Shown: positions 7,478 to 15,423 of the stretch, piece after piece
Numbering within the stretch: the stretch's first letter is position 1
Layout: each line of letters starts with the position of its first letter
Origin: an uncultured Oscillibacter sp.
GTDB taxonomy: Bacteria > Bacillota > Clostridia > Oscillospirales > Oscillospiraceae
NCBI GenBank assembly: GCA_902476875.1
Contig: CABSFC010000013.1
Coordinates: forward strand, 1-39,301
Direction: 5' to 3'
Length of the DNA stretch: 39,301 bases
Program-made: the position numbers and the translations under genes
The notes under the pieces: generated by a model
What the model saw: the letters and a program-made list of their open reading frames with translations, nothing else
Databases searched by the model: none
What the model was told of the DNA's origin: nothing

Positions 7478-7755
7478 TTGCCAAAAATGATCCTGATCTT
7501 GAGGAAGTTCAGCGGCTTGAGCAGTCTCTCCGCGAGATGGAGGCGGCATTAAACGAGCATTACCGCGACGTTGGGAAAAGCCTCCTGGAATTGGCGGAAA
7601 AAGAAGACAAGGAAATCAATCAACTGGTGGATCAGATCATTGAAACCCGTAGGCAAATTACCAAACTGCAAAAGCTGGTGCAGTGTCCGGGCTGCCTCTC
7701 TTACAACGATCCTGACAGCCGGTACTGCAGCCACTGCGGAACAAAATTACAATAG
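7474..7755 (+). CDS. Coiled-coil zinc-ribbon protein
   Basis: 93 residues. Residues about 8-65 are strongly helical and heptad-like (Leu/Glu/Lys-rich). The C-terminus holds a zinc ribbon with CPGC at 71-74 and CSHC at 87-90. No enzyme motif or membrane segment is visible. The start is TTG 7474, inside the end of the glycosyltransferase gene, with AAGGGGGGAAG upstream at good spacing. This 4-nt overlap indicates translational coupling. It lies 17 bp before ftsH. A small cytosolic adaptor or regulator of the glycosyltransferase or FtsH is a reasonable guess from context only. Similar two-part zinc-ribbon proteins occur widely in Clostridia without known function. Confidence 0.75.
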   Translation: MIAKNDPDLEEVQRLEQSLREMEAALNEHYRDVGKSLLELAEKEDKEINQLVDQIIETRRQITKLQKLVQCPGCLSYNDPDSRYCSHCGTKLQ

Positions 7756-7772
7756 GAGGAAAACAGAATACT

Positions 7773-9587
7773 ATGAAAGAAGTAAAAAGCCCCAAGCGGC
7801 CGCTGCTTTACTATTACGGCATCGTGCTGCTGCTGGTCATGTTGTTCAACTTCCTGGCCATGCCCTGGATGGCCCAGTATCGGATTAAAGAGGTAGATTA
7901 CAACACCTTTGTCTCTATGGTGGAGGAAGGGCAGGTCGGTCAGGCTGAGATCCAGGAGCAGGACAACCGCATCCTGTTTACCGCTAAGGACGGAAGCGCC
8001 GTCTATAAGACAGCTATGGTGCCCGACTCCGATCTGCTCCAGCGGTTACTGGATGCCGATGTGTCCACCTCCGGTGTGGAAATTGAGCAGGCCTCTCTGC
8101 TTGTGCAGCTGTTGGGGTGGATCATACCCCTGGTCATCTTCGTCGCCATCGGTCAGTTCATGTCCCGGAAGATGATGCAGAAGATGGGCGGCGGCAATTC
8201 CATGATGTTCAATATGGGCAAGTCCAACGCCAAGGTCTATGTACAGTCCTCCGAGGGCATCAAATTTTCCGATGTGGCCGGTGAGGATGAGGCGAAAGAG
8301 AATCTGGCCGAGATCGTGGAGTACCTGCACAATCCCGGAAAGTATCAGGAGATCGGCGCCTCCATGCCCAAGGGCATTTTGCTGGTAGGCCCTCCGGGCA
8401 CTGGCAAGACCATGCTGGCCAAAGCGGTGGCCGGCGAGGCCAACGTTCCCTTTTTCTCCATGTCCGGCTCCGAATTTGTGGAGATGTTCGTGGGCATGGG
8501 CGCCTCTAAGGTACGGGATCTGTTCAAGCAGGCCAAGGAGAAAGCGCCCTGCATCGTGTTTATCGACGAGATTGACGCCATCGGCAAGAAGCGTGACGGC
8601 CAGATGGGCGGCAACGATGAACGGGAGCAGACATTGAACCAGCTATTGACTGAGATGGACGGCTTTGAGGGGAATACCGGCGTCATCATCCTGGCGGCCA
8701 CCAATCGTCCGGAGTCTCTGGATCCGGCCCTGACCCGGCCCGGCCGGTTCGACCGCCGGGTGCCGGTGGAGCTGCCCGACCTGAAGGGCAGGGAGGACAT
8801 TCTGAAAGTACACGCGAAAAAGATCAAGGTCGCGGACAATGTGGACTTCAATAAGGTGGCTCGGATGGCCTCCGGCGCTTCCGGCGCGGAGCTGGCCAAC
8901 ATCGTCAATGAGGCTGCCCTCCGGGCGGTGCGGGATGGCCGGCGTTATGCCACCCAGGCTGATCTGGAGGAGAGCATCGAGGTGGTCATTGCCGGCTACC
9001 AGAAGAAGAACGCCATCATGACCGATCACGAGAAGCACATTGTCTCCTACCATGAGATCGGCCACGCCCTGGTGGCTGCCAAGCAGACCAACTCCGCTCC
9101 GGTGCAGAAGATCACCATCGTTCCCAGAACCTCCGGCGCTCTGGGCTACACCATGCAGGTGGAAGAAGGAAACCACTATCTCATGAGCAAGGAGGAGATC
9201 GAGAACAAGATCGCCACCTACACCGGCGGCCGCGCCGCCGAGGAGATCGTCTTCGGCTCTATCACCACCGGGGCCTCCAACGATATCGAGCAGGCCACCA
9301 AGCTGGCCCGGGCCATGATCACCCGCTACGGCATGAGCGACGACTTCGGCATGGTGGCCATGGAAACCGTGACAAATCAATATTTGGGTGGTGACACCTC
9401 TCTGGCCTGCTCGGCAGAGACCCAGGCGCGGATTGACAAGCAGGTGGTGGAGCTGGTGAAGAAGCAGTATGAAAAGGCCGTTGCTATTCTAAGAGAAAAC
9501 CGGGAAAAGTTAGACGAGCTTGCCAGATTCCTCTATGAAAAGGAAACCATCACCGGCGAGGAGTTCATGCGGATCTTGAACGGCTGA
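7773..9587 (+). CDS. ftsH: ATP-dependent zinc metalloprotease FtsH
   Basis: 604 residues, close to the usual 600-650. Two N-terminal membrane helices (about 11-31 and 107-128) flank a small extracytoplasmic domain. The AAA+ module has Walker A GPPGTGKT (206-213), Walker B IVFIDEID (261-268) and the second region of homology NRPESLDPALTRPGRFDR. The zinc protease motif is HEIGH (427-431), with the third ligand expected in the segment NDIEQATKLARAMI. FtsH forms membrane hexamers that extract and degrade membrane and short-lived cytosolic proteins. GGAGG lies 13 nt upstream of the ATG, rather far. Usually ftsH is next to tilS and hpt; here it sits behind a GT8 gene and a zinc-ribbon gene, so this may be a second paralogue with a specialised client. 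Confidence 0.95.
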   Translation: MKEVKSPKRPLLYYYGIVLLLVMLFNFLAMPWMAQYRIKEVDYNTFVSMVEEGQVGQAEIQEQDNRILFTAKDGSAVYKTAMVPDSDLLQRLLDADVSTSGVEIEQASLLVQLLGWIIPLVIFVAIGQFMSRKMMQKMGGGNSMMFNMGKSNAKVYVQSSEGIKFSDVAGEDEAKENLAEIVEYLHNPGKYQEIGASMPKGILLVGPPGTGKTMLAKAVAGEANVPFFSMSGSEFVEMFVGMGASKVRDLFKQAKEKAPCIVFIDEIDAIGKKRDGQMGGNDEREQTLNQLLTEMDGFEGNTGVIILAATNRPESLDPALTRPGRFDRRVPVELPDLKGREDILKVHAKKIKVADNVDFNKVARMASGASGAELANIVNEAALRAVRDGRRYATQADLEESIEVVIAGYQKKNAIMTDHEKHIVSYHEIGHALVAAKQTNSAPVQKITIVPRTSGALGYTMQVEEGNHYLMSKEEIENKIATYTGGRAAEEIVFGSITTGASNDIEQATKLARAMITRYGMSDDFGMVAMETVTNQYLGGDTSLACSAETQARIDKQVVELVKKQYEKAVAILRENREKLDELARFLYEKETITGEEFMRILNG

Positions 9588-9740
9588 CGAAATTGCAAGA
9601 AGGCTTACGGCAACATATCCGTTTATCCGCAAAAGTCAGCGGGAATATTAAGGCCAATTGTAATTCAGCAAATCAGAAAAGTTAAAATGGGATTAGACCC
9701 TTCTGGTATGCGGGCGTCCTTTGAGAAAAATTCCAACGGG

Positions 9741-10009
9741 CTATGATTTTCTGTCTAAAAGCGCGTCCACCACGACGAATACCACTTTGCGATCTTCCGC
9801 ATTGCAAAGCTGGATCAACCGAACCAGTTGGTCAAGTTCAGAATCCTTCTGCTCGGCATCTGGATAGAAAATCCTGTCCCTAAGCCATGAAGGAGAGCGC
9901 TCAACACTGTAACACGCGGTATTTGCCCCTCATTTTCGATTGCGGCAATGTAGCGTTCTGTAACTCCGGTCCGTTCAGAGAGCCGCTCTCCAGTATAACG
10001 TCGTACCAA
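9741..10009 (-). pseudogene. XRE-family regulator, frameshifted remnant
   Basis: The minus strand from about 10009 reads GERLSERTGVTERYIAAIE and IPRVTVLSALLHGLG, a helix-turn-helix of the XRE type. The frame then shifts near 9875-9885. In the new frame it continues RIFYPDAEQKDSELDQLVRL, then IQLCNAEDRKVVFVVVDALL, and stops at 9741. This second part is the usual C-terminus of such regulators (short acidic linker, then a helical 'RLI..C...D..V...V.ALL' segment). The N-terminal 15-20 residues expected before GERL are missing or in another frame, so the 5' end is also damaged. It is a broken gene, not a functional short ORF. Confidence 0.65.
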
Positions 10010-10101
10010 GCGGGCTTCCTTTCATATTTCTCCCGGCTATACACGGCCGCGGTAAATGTCCCTTGCCACCAGAATGAACTGACGGTGGCAGAAAAAAGCC
10101 A

Positions 10102-10145
10102 AAAAGAGGCGTATGTCCATGAGCGATTGGACATGCGCCTCTTTT
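10102..10145. terminator. 18-bp hairpin
   Basis: Arms 10102-10119 and 10128-10145 pair over 18 positions with a single T-C/G-T wobble around an 8-nt loop. A-rich sequence precedes and T-rich sequence (CTGCTTTTTG) follows, so it could terminate transcription from either side. The nearest genes are the XRE remnant (minus) and ftsH (plus, 500 bp upstream). Confidence 0.55.
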
Positions 10146-10540
10146 CTGCTTTTTGTGGGCGGATTTTGCTTTCCCAACCGGGCAAAGAAGTGAAAGGGGA
10201 CAAGCAACCGCCTTCGCGGGTAGGGAGGTGAAGACTCGGAACTTTCACTGTCCCGAAAGACCGGCATCGGTTAGACGAACGCCTTGGAGAAGCCCTCCTG
10301 CAGGTGGATGCCGATGGCGGAGCTTTTCCGCTCCTGACCCGCTGCCTGGATCTGAGTGACCGGGAATCGGCATACTGTTGGGGAAACCGCGCTCCACGAT
10401 TCAGCGCCGCCGCCAGCGGTTCCTTCTCTTTCAGAATGGGAAAACGTTTGGTTTCGACAGGCTGTTTTTATGGGCTCCGTTCCCTTCTCCCGTTTTGACG
10501 GATCGATCCTTGAAAAATCATGAAGTTCCAGAGCGCGGCT
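10146..10540. other. Gene-poor stretch
   Basis: About 400 bp between two hairpins. Open frames of 60-100 codons exist on both strands, but none has a ribosome site with a recognisable protein. Frames change meaning within short distances. I see no repeat, RNA gene or recombinase here. It is probably decayed coding sequence that belongs with the XRE remnant. Confidence 0.5.
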
Positions 10541-10586
10541 GAAAAAGACGGCATCGCTGCGGAGTGTCCGCGCCAATGCCGTCTTT
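10541..10586 (-). terminator. Terminator of the redox operon
   Basis: Arms AAAGACGGCAT (10544-10554) and ATGCCGTCTTT (10576-10586) pair perfectly over 11 bp. On the minus strand the stem is followed by TTTTTC. It lies 14 bp beyond the stop of the Fe-S protein gene, so it should end the thioredoxin/CXXC/Fe-S operon. Confidence 0.8.
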
Positions 10587-10599
10587 GGAGAGAAAAATA

Positions 10600-11508
10600 T
10601 TAGGTTGACTCAGATAAGGATGTGGGGGACTCCGGAGCTTCAGAGCGTTTCTTTTGCATACACCCCGAGGTGATCGCCCCCGTGGGGCACACCTTCTTGC
10701 ACAGGCCGCAGCGGATGCACTCCGGATGGTTGGCGTTCCGCACCGGGTCCACCCCCATTTTGCACGACTTGGAGCAGGCCCCGCAGTGAACGCATTTGTG
10801 TTCATCCACCCGGTATCTGAACACAGAGATGGGGTTAAACACCGAGTAGATGGCACCCAGGGGGCAGATGTACTTGCAGAAGGGCCGGTAAATGATGATG
10901 GACAGCAGGATGGTGACAACGAGCAGGACATTTTTCCAGGCGTACAGCCAGCCCAAAACGCTGTGCATGGATTTGTTCATCAGCACCAGGGGAATCCCGC
11001 CCTCCAGCGTCCCCACCGGGCAGATCAGCTTGCAGAAATACGGCGCGCCCTGGCCCATGACGTCCACCAGGAACATGGGCAGCAGGATAACGAAAACCAC
11101 CAGGATCACATACTTCAGCTTGCGGAGCGGCTTGTCTCCCCGGAATGTTTTGATCTTCTTCGGGAATGGAATTTTGTGCAGAAGATCCTGAATCAGCCCG
11201 AAAGGGCACAGCCAGCCACAGACGAACCGGCCTACCAGCGCCCCCACAAAGACCAGGAACCCGGCCACATAGAAGGCAAACTTGAAGTTCCAGCTCCCAA
11301 TGACCGCCTGGAGGGAGCCGATGGGACAGGAGCCCACCGCGCCGGGGCAGGAATAACAGTTCATTCCCGGCACGCACAGCTTTTTCAGATCCCCCTTGTA
11401 GATCTTCCCCTGAACAAAGCCGATAAGATAGCTGTTGGTCAGCAGCGCCCAAAGGGCCTGGACCCCGTGACGGGGCCATTCATTTGTTTTCCTCTTAGCC
11501 AATTCCAA
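10600..11508 (-). CDS. Polytopic 4Fe-4S membrane protein (NapH/CcoG-like)
   Basis: 302 residues. Four to five membrane helices (around 16-34, 75-95, 130-150, 185-205) are interleaved with cysteine clusters: NCYSCPGAVGSCP near 51, CGWLCP, CKLICP and CKYICP. Two classical ferredoxin motifs lie at the C-terminus: CVHCGACSKSC and CIRCGLCKKVCP. This is the pattern of NapH/NosR/CcoG-type proteins that pass electrons from quinol or cytosolic donors across the membrane. Translation starts at TTG 11508, with GGAG 4-5 nt upstream, inside the end of the CXXC gene. With a thioredoxin-like lipoprotein and a CXXC mini-protein in the same operon, it probably feeds reductant to thiol chemistry on the outer face. 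The donor and acceptor are inferred only. A strong terminator follows. Confidence 0.85.
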   Translation of the reverse strand: MELAKRKTNEWPRHGVQALWALLTNSYLIGFVQGKIYKGDLKKLCVPGMNCYSCPGAVGSCPIGSLQAVIGSWNFKFAFYVAGFLVFVGALVGRFVCGWLCPFGLIQDLLHKIPFPKKIKTFRGDKPLRKLKYVILVVFVILLPMFLVDVMGQGAPYFCKLICPVGTLEGGIPLVLMNKSMHSVLGWLYAWKNVLLVVTILLSIIIYRPFCKYICPLGAIYSVFNPISVFRYRVDEHKCVHCGACSKSCKMGVDPVRNANHPECIRCGLCKKVCPTGAITSGCMQKKRSEAPESPTSLSEST

Positions 11509-11644
11509 TACACTCCAGACAAATATTGATGGCTTTGGTAAAGACCGTGGACACCTCTCCCCGATAGGCGCCGTACCCCATCATGGCCAGGCCCAGGACC
11601 GCCGCGGCCACGCCGGTCCAGCGGGAGGCCAGCAGACGGCGCAT
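11495..11644 (-). CDS. CD1871A-family CXXC mini-protein
   Basis: A 49-residue protein too short for routine gene calling. It begins MRRLLASRWTG, has one membrane helix (about 10-27), and ends with INICLECIGIG, the CxxC (43-46) tail that defines the CD1871A-type family in Clostridia. The ATG at 11644 shares its A with the TGA of the lipoprotein gene (TGATG), so translation is coupled. Its last codons overlap the start of the Fe-S protein by 14 nt. Being always next to a polytopic 4Fe-4S protein suggests it carries electrons or disulfides between that protein and the extracytoplasmic thioredoxin. This role is inference; no biochemical function is known to me. Confidence 0.85.
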   Translation of the reverse strand: MRRLLASRWTGVAAAVLGLAMMGYGAYRGEVSTVFTKAINICLECIGIG

Positions 11645-12696
11645 CAGGCTCCCTCCTTCACATTGGCCAGCTCTTTCTCCACAATGGACGTCCAGTATGC
11701 CAGATCACCGCTTCCGCTGTAGGTCTCGCCCACGATGTTGCCGTCCTTGTCCACGAAGAAGGTCTCGGGGAACGCCTCAATGCCCGTGAGCCGGCCATTG
11801 AAATAAGTGCTGTCCGGCAGCAGGATGGGATAGGTGACGCCGGTGCGCTCTACCAGGGCCTGCGCCCGCTCCAGATCCTCCTGTGGGGCCTCGCCTTTCT
11901 CGTTGAGCACATCCAGCACCACGCCGACGACGCCCACGCCCTGGCCCTTCATCTGCTGGTACAACTCCTCCAGTTCAGGCATCTCCGCCACGCAGGGGGA
12001 GCACCAGGTGGTAAAGATGTTCACCAGCGTCAGGTCATAGTCCTTGAAAACATCCTGGGTATACGCGGCGCCGTATACATCCTGTGTGCTGAACTCGCCC
12101 ACAGAGGCTCCGGAGAAGCCGGACTCCGGCGCGTCGGCGGAGGTGTCAATGTCCGCCATCTCCGTGATGGTCACCCGGGTCTTGCGGATCTCTTCGGTCA
12201 GGGCTTTCTCCGCCTGGGAGTTGGTGCTGAGGTAATACACATAGTTCCCGTCGGCGCTGCGGCCCACTTCCTGATGCTCGTCGCAGCCAGTCAGGTCATC
12301 CAGCTGATCCGCCAGTTCCGGCTGATAGACGCCCAGAACGCCGGCGCACTCCATACTGTCCAGAGTGACGCCTTCTTCTCCCATCTCGCTTGGCATCCGA
12401 TACCAGCCAACGACGCCGTACCGAAGGGTTACGCCGTCCTCCGCGACATCCGCGTTATTGATCATGAGCGCATCAGCGCTCATCCGCTGCGCCAGACTGT
12501 CTGACACAACGGCGGTCAGGCCCAGAATGGGGAAATCGTAGGTGTTGGAAGAGGTCTGGTCACTGCTGACCTGATTCTGCCCGGTGTCATCCGATGTGGA
12601 GGGGGCCGGCTCCTTGGGGGAACAGGCGGTGAGCATGGAAATGGACAGAGCGCCGGCCAGCAGGGCCGCGCCGAAACGTTTTTTCTGATTGGTCAT
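11644..12696 (-). CDS. TlpA-type thioredoxin-like lipoprotein with an extra N-terminal domain
   Basis: 350 residues. Residues 1-25 are a lipoprotein signal ending in LTAC, with Cys25 as the lipid anchor. After a Ser/Thr/Gln-rich spacer comes an unassigned domain (about 52-185, with two cysteines at 117 and 138). Then comes a TlpA/redoxin domain (about 195-350) with active site TTWCSPC (Cys232, Cys235) and the cis-proline region GIEAFPETFFVD. It is thus membrane-tethered on the outer face and should reduce disulfides there. ATG 12696 has AAGGAG 9 nt before it. It is the first gene of an operon with the CXXC mini-protein and the Fe-S membrane protein, and is divergent from the two-component system at 12840. 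The extra domain may be the substrate-binding part; I do not recognise it. Confidence 0.88.
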   Translation of the reverse strand: MTNQKKRFGAALLAGALSISMLTACSPKEPAPSTSDDTGQNQVSSDQTSSNTYDFPILGLTAVVSDSLAQRMSADALMINNADVAEDGVTLRYGVVGWYRMPSEMGEEGVTLDSMECAGVLGVYQPELADQLDDLTGCDEHQEVGRSADGNYVYYLSTNSQAEKALTEEIRKTRVTITEMADIDTSADAPESGFSGASVGEFSTQDVYGAAYTQDVFKDYDLTLVNIFTTWCSPCVAEMPELEELYQQMKGQGVGVVGVVLDVLNEKGEAPQEDLERAQALVERTGVTYPILLPDSTYFNGRLTGIEAFPETFFVDKDGNIVGETYSGSGDLAYWTSIVEKELANVKEGA

Positions 12697-12743
12697 GGGA
12701 AAACACTCCTTTGTTGTTGGTGGGGCTATCATACCATACCGGA

Positions 12744-12815
12744 GTTAAAATCTTTGTTAAGACATCCGCAAAATACAGGCTGTTCATAAAAAATTTACGG
12801 ATTGTGTGATATACT
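12744..12815. promoter_or_regulatory. Divergent control region: GTTAA direct repeat and extended -10
   Basis: Between the lipoprotein and response-regulator genes, GTTAA occurs at 12744-12748 and 12756-12760 (start-to-start 12 bp), the spacing expected for an OmpR/PhoB-type dimer. On the minus strand these bases also give TTAACA and, 16 nt on, TATGGT, a possible promoter for the redox operon. For the plus-strand genes, TGATATACT (12807-12815) is an extended -10. The regulator at 12840 may therefore act on both directions. This is inference from spacing. Confidence 0.4.
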
Positions 12816-12839
12816 GATGAAAAAGGAGCGTGATCGGCG

Positions 12840-13517
12840 ATGCGCCTATTGGTGGTAGAAGATGAGCTGACTCTGTGCCAATCTATCGCGGAGGGCCTCC
12901 GGCTGGACGGATATGAGGTGGATACCTGCTGCGACGGGCAGGAGGCGCTGGAGCTGTGCCGTGTGGAGCGGTTCGCCCTGATCCTGCTGGACCTGAGCCT
13001 TCCGGGCCTGGATGGAATGGAGGTGCTGCGCCGCCTGCGGATGGAAGACGCCGAAACCCCGGTCCTGATCCTCTCCGCCAGGGGGCAGCTGCGGGATAAG
13101 GTGGATGGTCTGGACGCCGGAGCGAATGATTATCTGACAAAGCCCTTTCACTTTGAGGAGCTGGAGGCCCGCGTCCGCAGTCTGACCCGGCGGAAATTCG
13201 TGCAGGAGGATGTATGCCTTCTGTGCGGCGAGGTATCCTTTGATACAAGAGCCAGGGTGGCCTGTGCAAAAAGACAGGCAATTGCCCTGACGCGCAAGGA
13301 GGCCGCCCTGTTGGAGTACTTTCTTCTGCACCAGGGCAGGGTCATCAGCCAGGAGGAGATGATGGAGCAGTTGTGGGACAGCAGTGTGAACTGCTTCAGC
13401 AACTCTATCCGGGTCCATATCTCGTCCCTGCGGAAAAAGCTTCGTGCCGCCCTGGGCTATGACCCAATTCAGAATAAGGTGGGCCAGGGCTATTTGATGG
13501 GAGGTGGCCCGGCGTGA
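12840..13517 (+). CDS. OmpR-family response regulator
   Basis: 225 residues. Receiver domain residues 1-115 have the acidic pair at 7-9 (VEDE), phospho-acceptor Asp51 in ILLDLSLPG, and Lys101 in YLTKPF. A winged-helix DNA-binding domain (about 128-222) includes LTRKEAALLEYFLLHQGRVI, NSIRVHISSLRKKL and GQGYLMGG. Its stop overlaps the GTG of the kinase gene, so the pair is co-translated. It is divergent from the thioredoxin/CXXC/Fe-S operon, and a GTTAA direct repeat lies in the shared intergenic region. It therefore probably tunes that operon in response to an envelope signal such as redox or peptide stress. The signal is not deducible. Confidence 0.92.
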   Translation: MRLLVVEDELTLCQSIAEGLRLDGYEVDTCCDGQEALELCRVERFALILLDLSLPGLDGMEVLRRLRMEDAETPVLILSARGQLRDKVDGLDAGANDYLTKPFHFEELEARVRSLTRRKFVQEDVCLLCGEVSFDTRARVACAKRQAIALTRKEAALLEYFLLHQGRVISQEEMMEQLWDSSVNCFSNSIRVHISSLRKKLRAALGYDPIQNKVGQGYLMGGGPA

Positions 13518-14674
13518 AAAAACTGCCTCTGAGATGGCGTCTGACCCTGATAACCGCGGCTCTGATGACGGCGGCCTGTTTGCTGCTGAACCTGTTTATC
13601 GGCTGCTCCGCAGTCATGAGCATCCAAAAAATCGAGGATTATGTGGTCGAGATATCGCCCGCCGAGCAGGAGACCTTTCAGCTGGATATCGGCGTTTTCT
13701 ACCCGGATCTGCAGGCGCGGCTCCAACAGACGATCAGCAGCTTCTGGGTACAAAGTATTTTTACCACGCTGGCGGTCATCCTGCTGAGCAGCGCTCTCAC
13801 CTGGCTTCTGACGGGCCGTGGGCTGGCGCCTATCAAAAAATTCTGCGCCCAAATGGAAACCGTTCAAGCGCAGAATCTCTCGGAGCCGCTGGAGGTCCCG
13901 GCTGTTAAGGATGAGATCGCCCAGCTGACCTTGTCCTTCAACAAAATGCTGGTCCGTTTGGACCGTGCCTTCACCATCCAGAGGCGGTTTGCCGCCAGCG
14001 CCGCCCATGAGCTGCGCACACCGCTGGCTGTCGTCCGGACAGAACTGGATGTGCTGCAAAAGAAAGCCGCCCCAACGGCTGAAGAATACGCCAAAACGAT
14101 CCAAAGCGTGTCTGAGCAGGCGGAGCGCTTGTCCAGGGTGGTGGAGATCCTGCTGGAGATGACCGGGCTTGAGACGGTAGAACGCCGTGACCACATCTCC
14201 CTCTCCGCCCTGACGGAGGAGGTGTTCTGCGACCTGGCCCAGGTGGCGGAAGAAAAAGAGGTGACGCTGATCCAGGAAACGGGCGACGCGGAGCTGACCG
14301 GCAGCGACACCCTGCTGTACCGGGCGGTCTATAACCTGGTGGAAAACGCCGTCAAGTACAACCGTCCCGGCGGAAATGTGCGGGTGGCGATCCGGAAAGC
14401 CGACAATATGGCTCTTTTGCGGATCACGGATACCGGCATCGGCATTCCCAGGGAGTGCTGGGAGGAGATTTTTGCCCCATTTGTCCGGGTGGACAAGTCC
14501 AGGAGCCGCGCCATGGGCGGCGCGGGGCTTGGGCTGGCGCTGGTCCGGGAGATCGCGGAGCAGCACGGCGGCAGCGTCAAAGTCGTCCGCAGCTCTGACC
14601 GGGGGACAGAAATTCTGCTGACACTTCCTATTTTTAAATTGAATGACCCCGCCAGATCCGAACCGTTTTTATGA
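13514..14674 (+). CDS. Sensor histidine kinase (HAMP, HisKA, HATPase)
   Basis: 386 residues. Membrane helices at about 11-33 and 78-100 bracket a short extracytoplasmic loop of roughly 45 residues. A HAMP linker follows (about 101-153). The dimerisation helix has H-box His165 in AASAAHELRTPL. The ATPase domain has N-box NLVENAVKYN, G1 ITDTGIGIP and G2 GGAGLGLALV. GTG 13514 overlaps the regulator's stop (GTGA). The sensing loop is too small for a large ligand domain, so the kinase more likely senses membrane state or a partner protein. The pair is divergent from a thiol-redox operon. A 16-bp terminator follows. Confidence 0.92.
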   Translation: MKKLPLRWRLTLITAALMTAACLLLNLFIGCSAVMSIQKIEDYVVEISPAEQETFQLDIGVFYPDLQARLQQTISSFWVQSIFTTLAVILLSSALTWLLTGRGLAPIKKFCAQMETVQAQNLSEPLEVPAVKDEIAQLTLSFNKMLVRLDRAFTIQRRFAASAAHELRTPLAVVRTELDVLQKKAAPTAEEYAKTIQSVSEQAERLSRVVEILLEMTGLETVERRDHISLSALTEEVFCDLAQVAEEKEVTLIQETGDAELTGSDTLLYRAVYNLVENAVKYNRPGGNVRVAIRKADNMALLRITDTGIGIPRECWEEIFAPFVRVDKSRSRAMGGAGLGLALVREIAEQHGGSVKVVRSSDRGTEILLTLPIFKLNDPARSEPFL

Positions 14675-14701
14675 GACTGACGGATCAGATGGGGTTGTTT
14701 T

Positions 14702-14745
14702 ATGGCTGAAAGCCTTGTTATGTCAAGGCTTTCAGCCATTTTTAT
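14702..14745 (+). terminator. Intrinsic terminator of the two-component operon
   Basis: Perfect 16-bp stem: ATGGCTGAAAGCCTTG (14702-14717) and CAAGGCTTTCAGCCAT (14724-14739), 6-nt loop, followed by TTTTTAT. It lies 28 bp after the kinase stop. Confidence 0.9.
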
Positions 14746-15210
14746 ATCTGCGATGGAATAGGACATGAAAACACAAAAAGCCTGAAATCGGTTTACAAAA
14801 CGGAAAATTCCTAAAATCTGAATCCCTATGTGTATGCAACACATGGGATTTGCGCCATTACTTTTGGCAGGCTTTCTGAATTTCAGAACCTTTACTTGGA
14901 AACGGAAAAAGGGGGAGACAAAAAACGTGGACGCCTGCCGCTCCTGGCTTTGGCAGAAACAACAAGGCAGGCGGTATAATACTGTCTGCCCCGGTAGGAA
15001 AGACCTGTTTCGACCTTACTTTTTATGCAACTTTATTCCCCGCAAACAACTTACTATAAAAAATTCCGAAAATTCCTTTTCACTAAAACCGCCCCCGCTT
15101 GCTATCCCGCACGCGTTTGCAGAATCGTTGCTTGATGATTTCTGCGCCTTTTATGTAGCTCTTGCCAGAGCCGGGAAGCAAGCATATATAATCAGCAAGT
15201 AAGGAGCGAT
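14746..15210. other. No confident gene
   Basis: The sequence is more AT-rich than its surroundings. A plus-strand frame of 124 codons (14828-15202) has low-complexity, unfamiliar content and no ribosome site. On the minus strand, 15184-15083 reads LLPGSGKSYIKGAEIIKQRF and then a basic tail before TAG. This looks like a nucleotide-binding P-loop end but lacks a start and a fold around it. I read the whole stretch as remnants of genes now lost. Confidence 0.4.
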
Positions 15211-15357
15211 TCAACGCGTCTGGCGCTCGATATGACAGCGGCAAGATATGCCGCTTTGCGCTTGCGAATCCTTGACATGATTCTCCAGTGTGTCCTTTAC
15301 ACGCTGAAAAATACTGCCATCGGGATCTGTTGTTCGGATGATAATGATATTGTTCAC
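15211..15357 (-). CDS. Possible 48-residue ORF, uncharacterised
   Basis: GTG 15357 opens a 48-codon frame beginning VNNIIIIRTTDPDGSIFQRV and ending in a Cys-rich basic tail (SCRCHIERQTR). AAAGG stands just 4 nt before the start. A TCTACAA/TTGTAGA dyad and a promoter-like AAGACA-N17-TGTAGA lie upstream (15369-15403), which argues for real transcription. I do not recognise the product. It may instead be the truncated head of a larger lost gene, because the next frame downstream holds the P-loop-like remnant. Confidence 0.3.
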   Translation of the reverse strand: MNNIIIIRTTDPDGSIFQRVKDTLENHVKDSQAQSGISCRCHIERQTR

Positions 15358-15368
15358 CTGCCTTTCGT

Positions 15369-15387
15369 TCTACAAACCTATTGTAGA
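15369..15387. promoter_or_regulatory. TCTACAA-N5-TTGTAGA dyad
   Basis: Perfect 7-bp arms at 15369-15375 and 15381-15387. The TACA/TGTA core resembles operators of BlaI/MecI/CopY-type repressors. On the minus strand it overlaps a possible promoter and ends 12 bp before the GTG at 15357. No such repressor gene is in the window. On the plus strand it could also act as a weak terminator (GTTTTGTCTTT follows). Confidence 0.35.
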
Positions 15388-15423
15388 GTTTTGTCTTTCA
15401 CATCTAAAACCGCTTCCAGTCCC

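Noticed and set aside
10271..10576. 101-codon minus-strand ORF ending IHLQEGFSKAFV
   Set aside because: Crosses the terminator of the redox operon and has no recognisable content; possibly decayed sequence.
14828..15202. 124-codon plus-strand ORF
   Set aside because: No ribosome site, odd composition and no motif; overlaps the better-looking minus-strand remnant.
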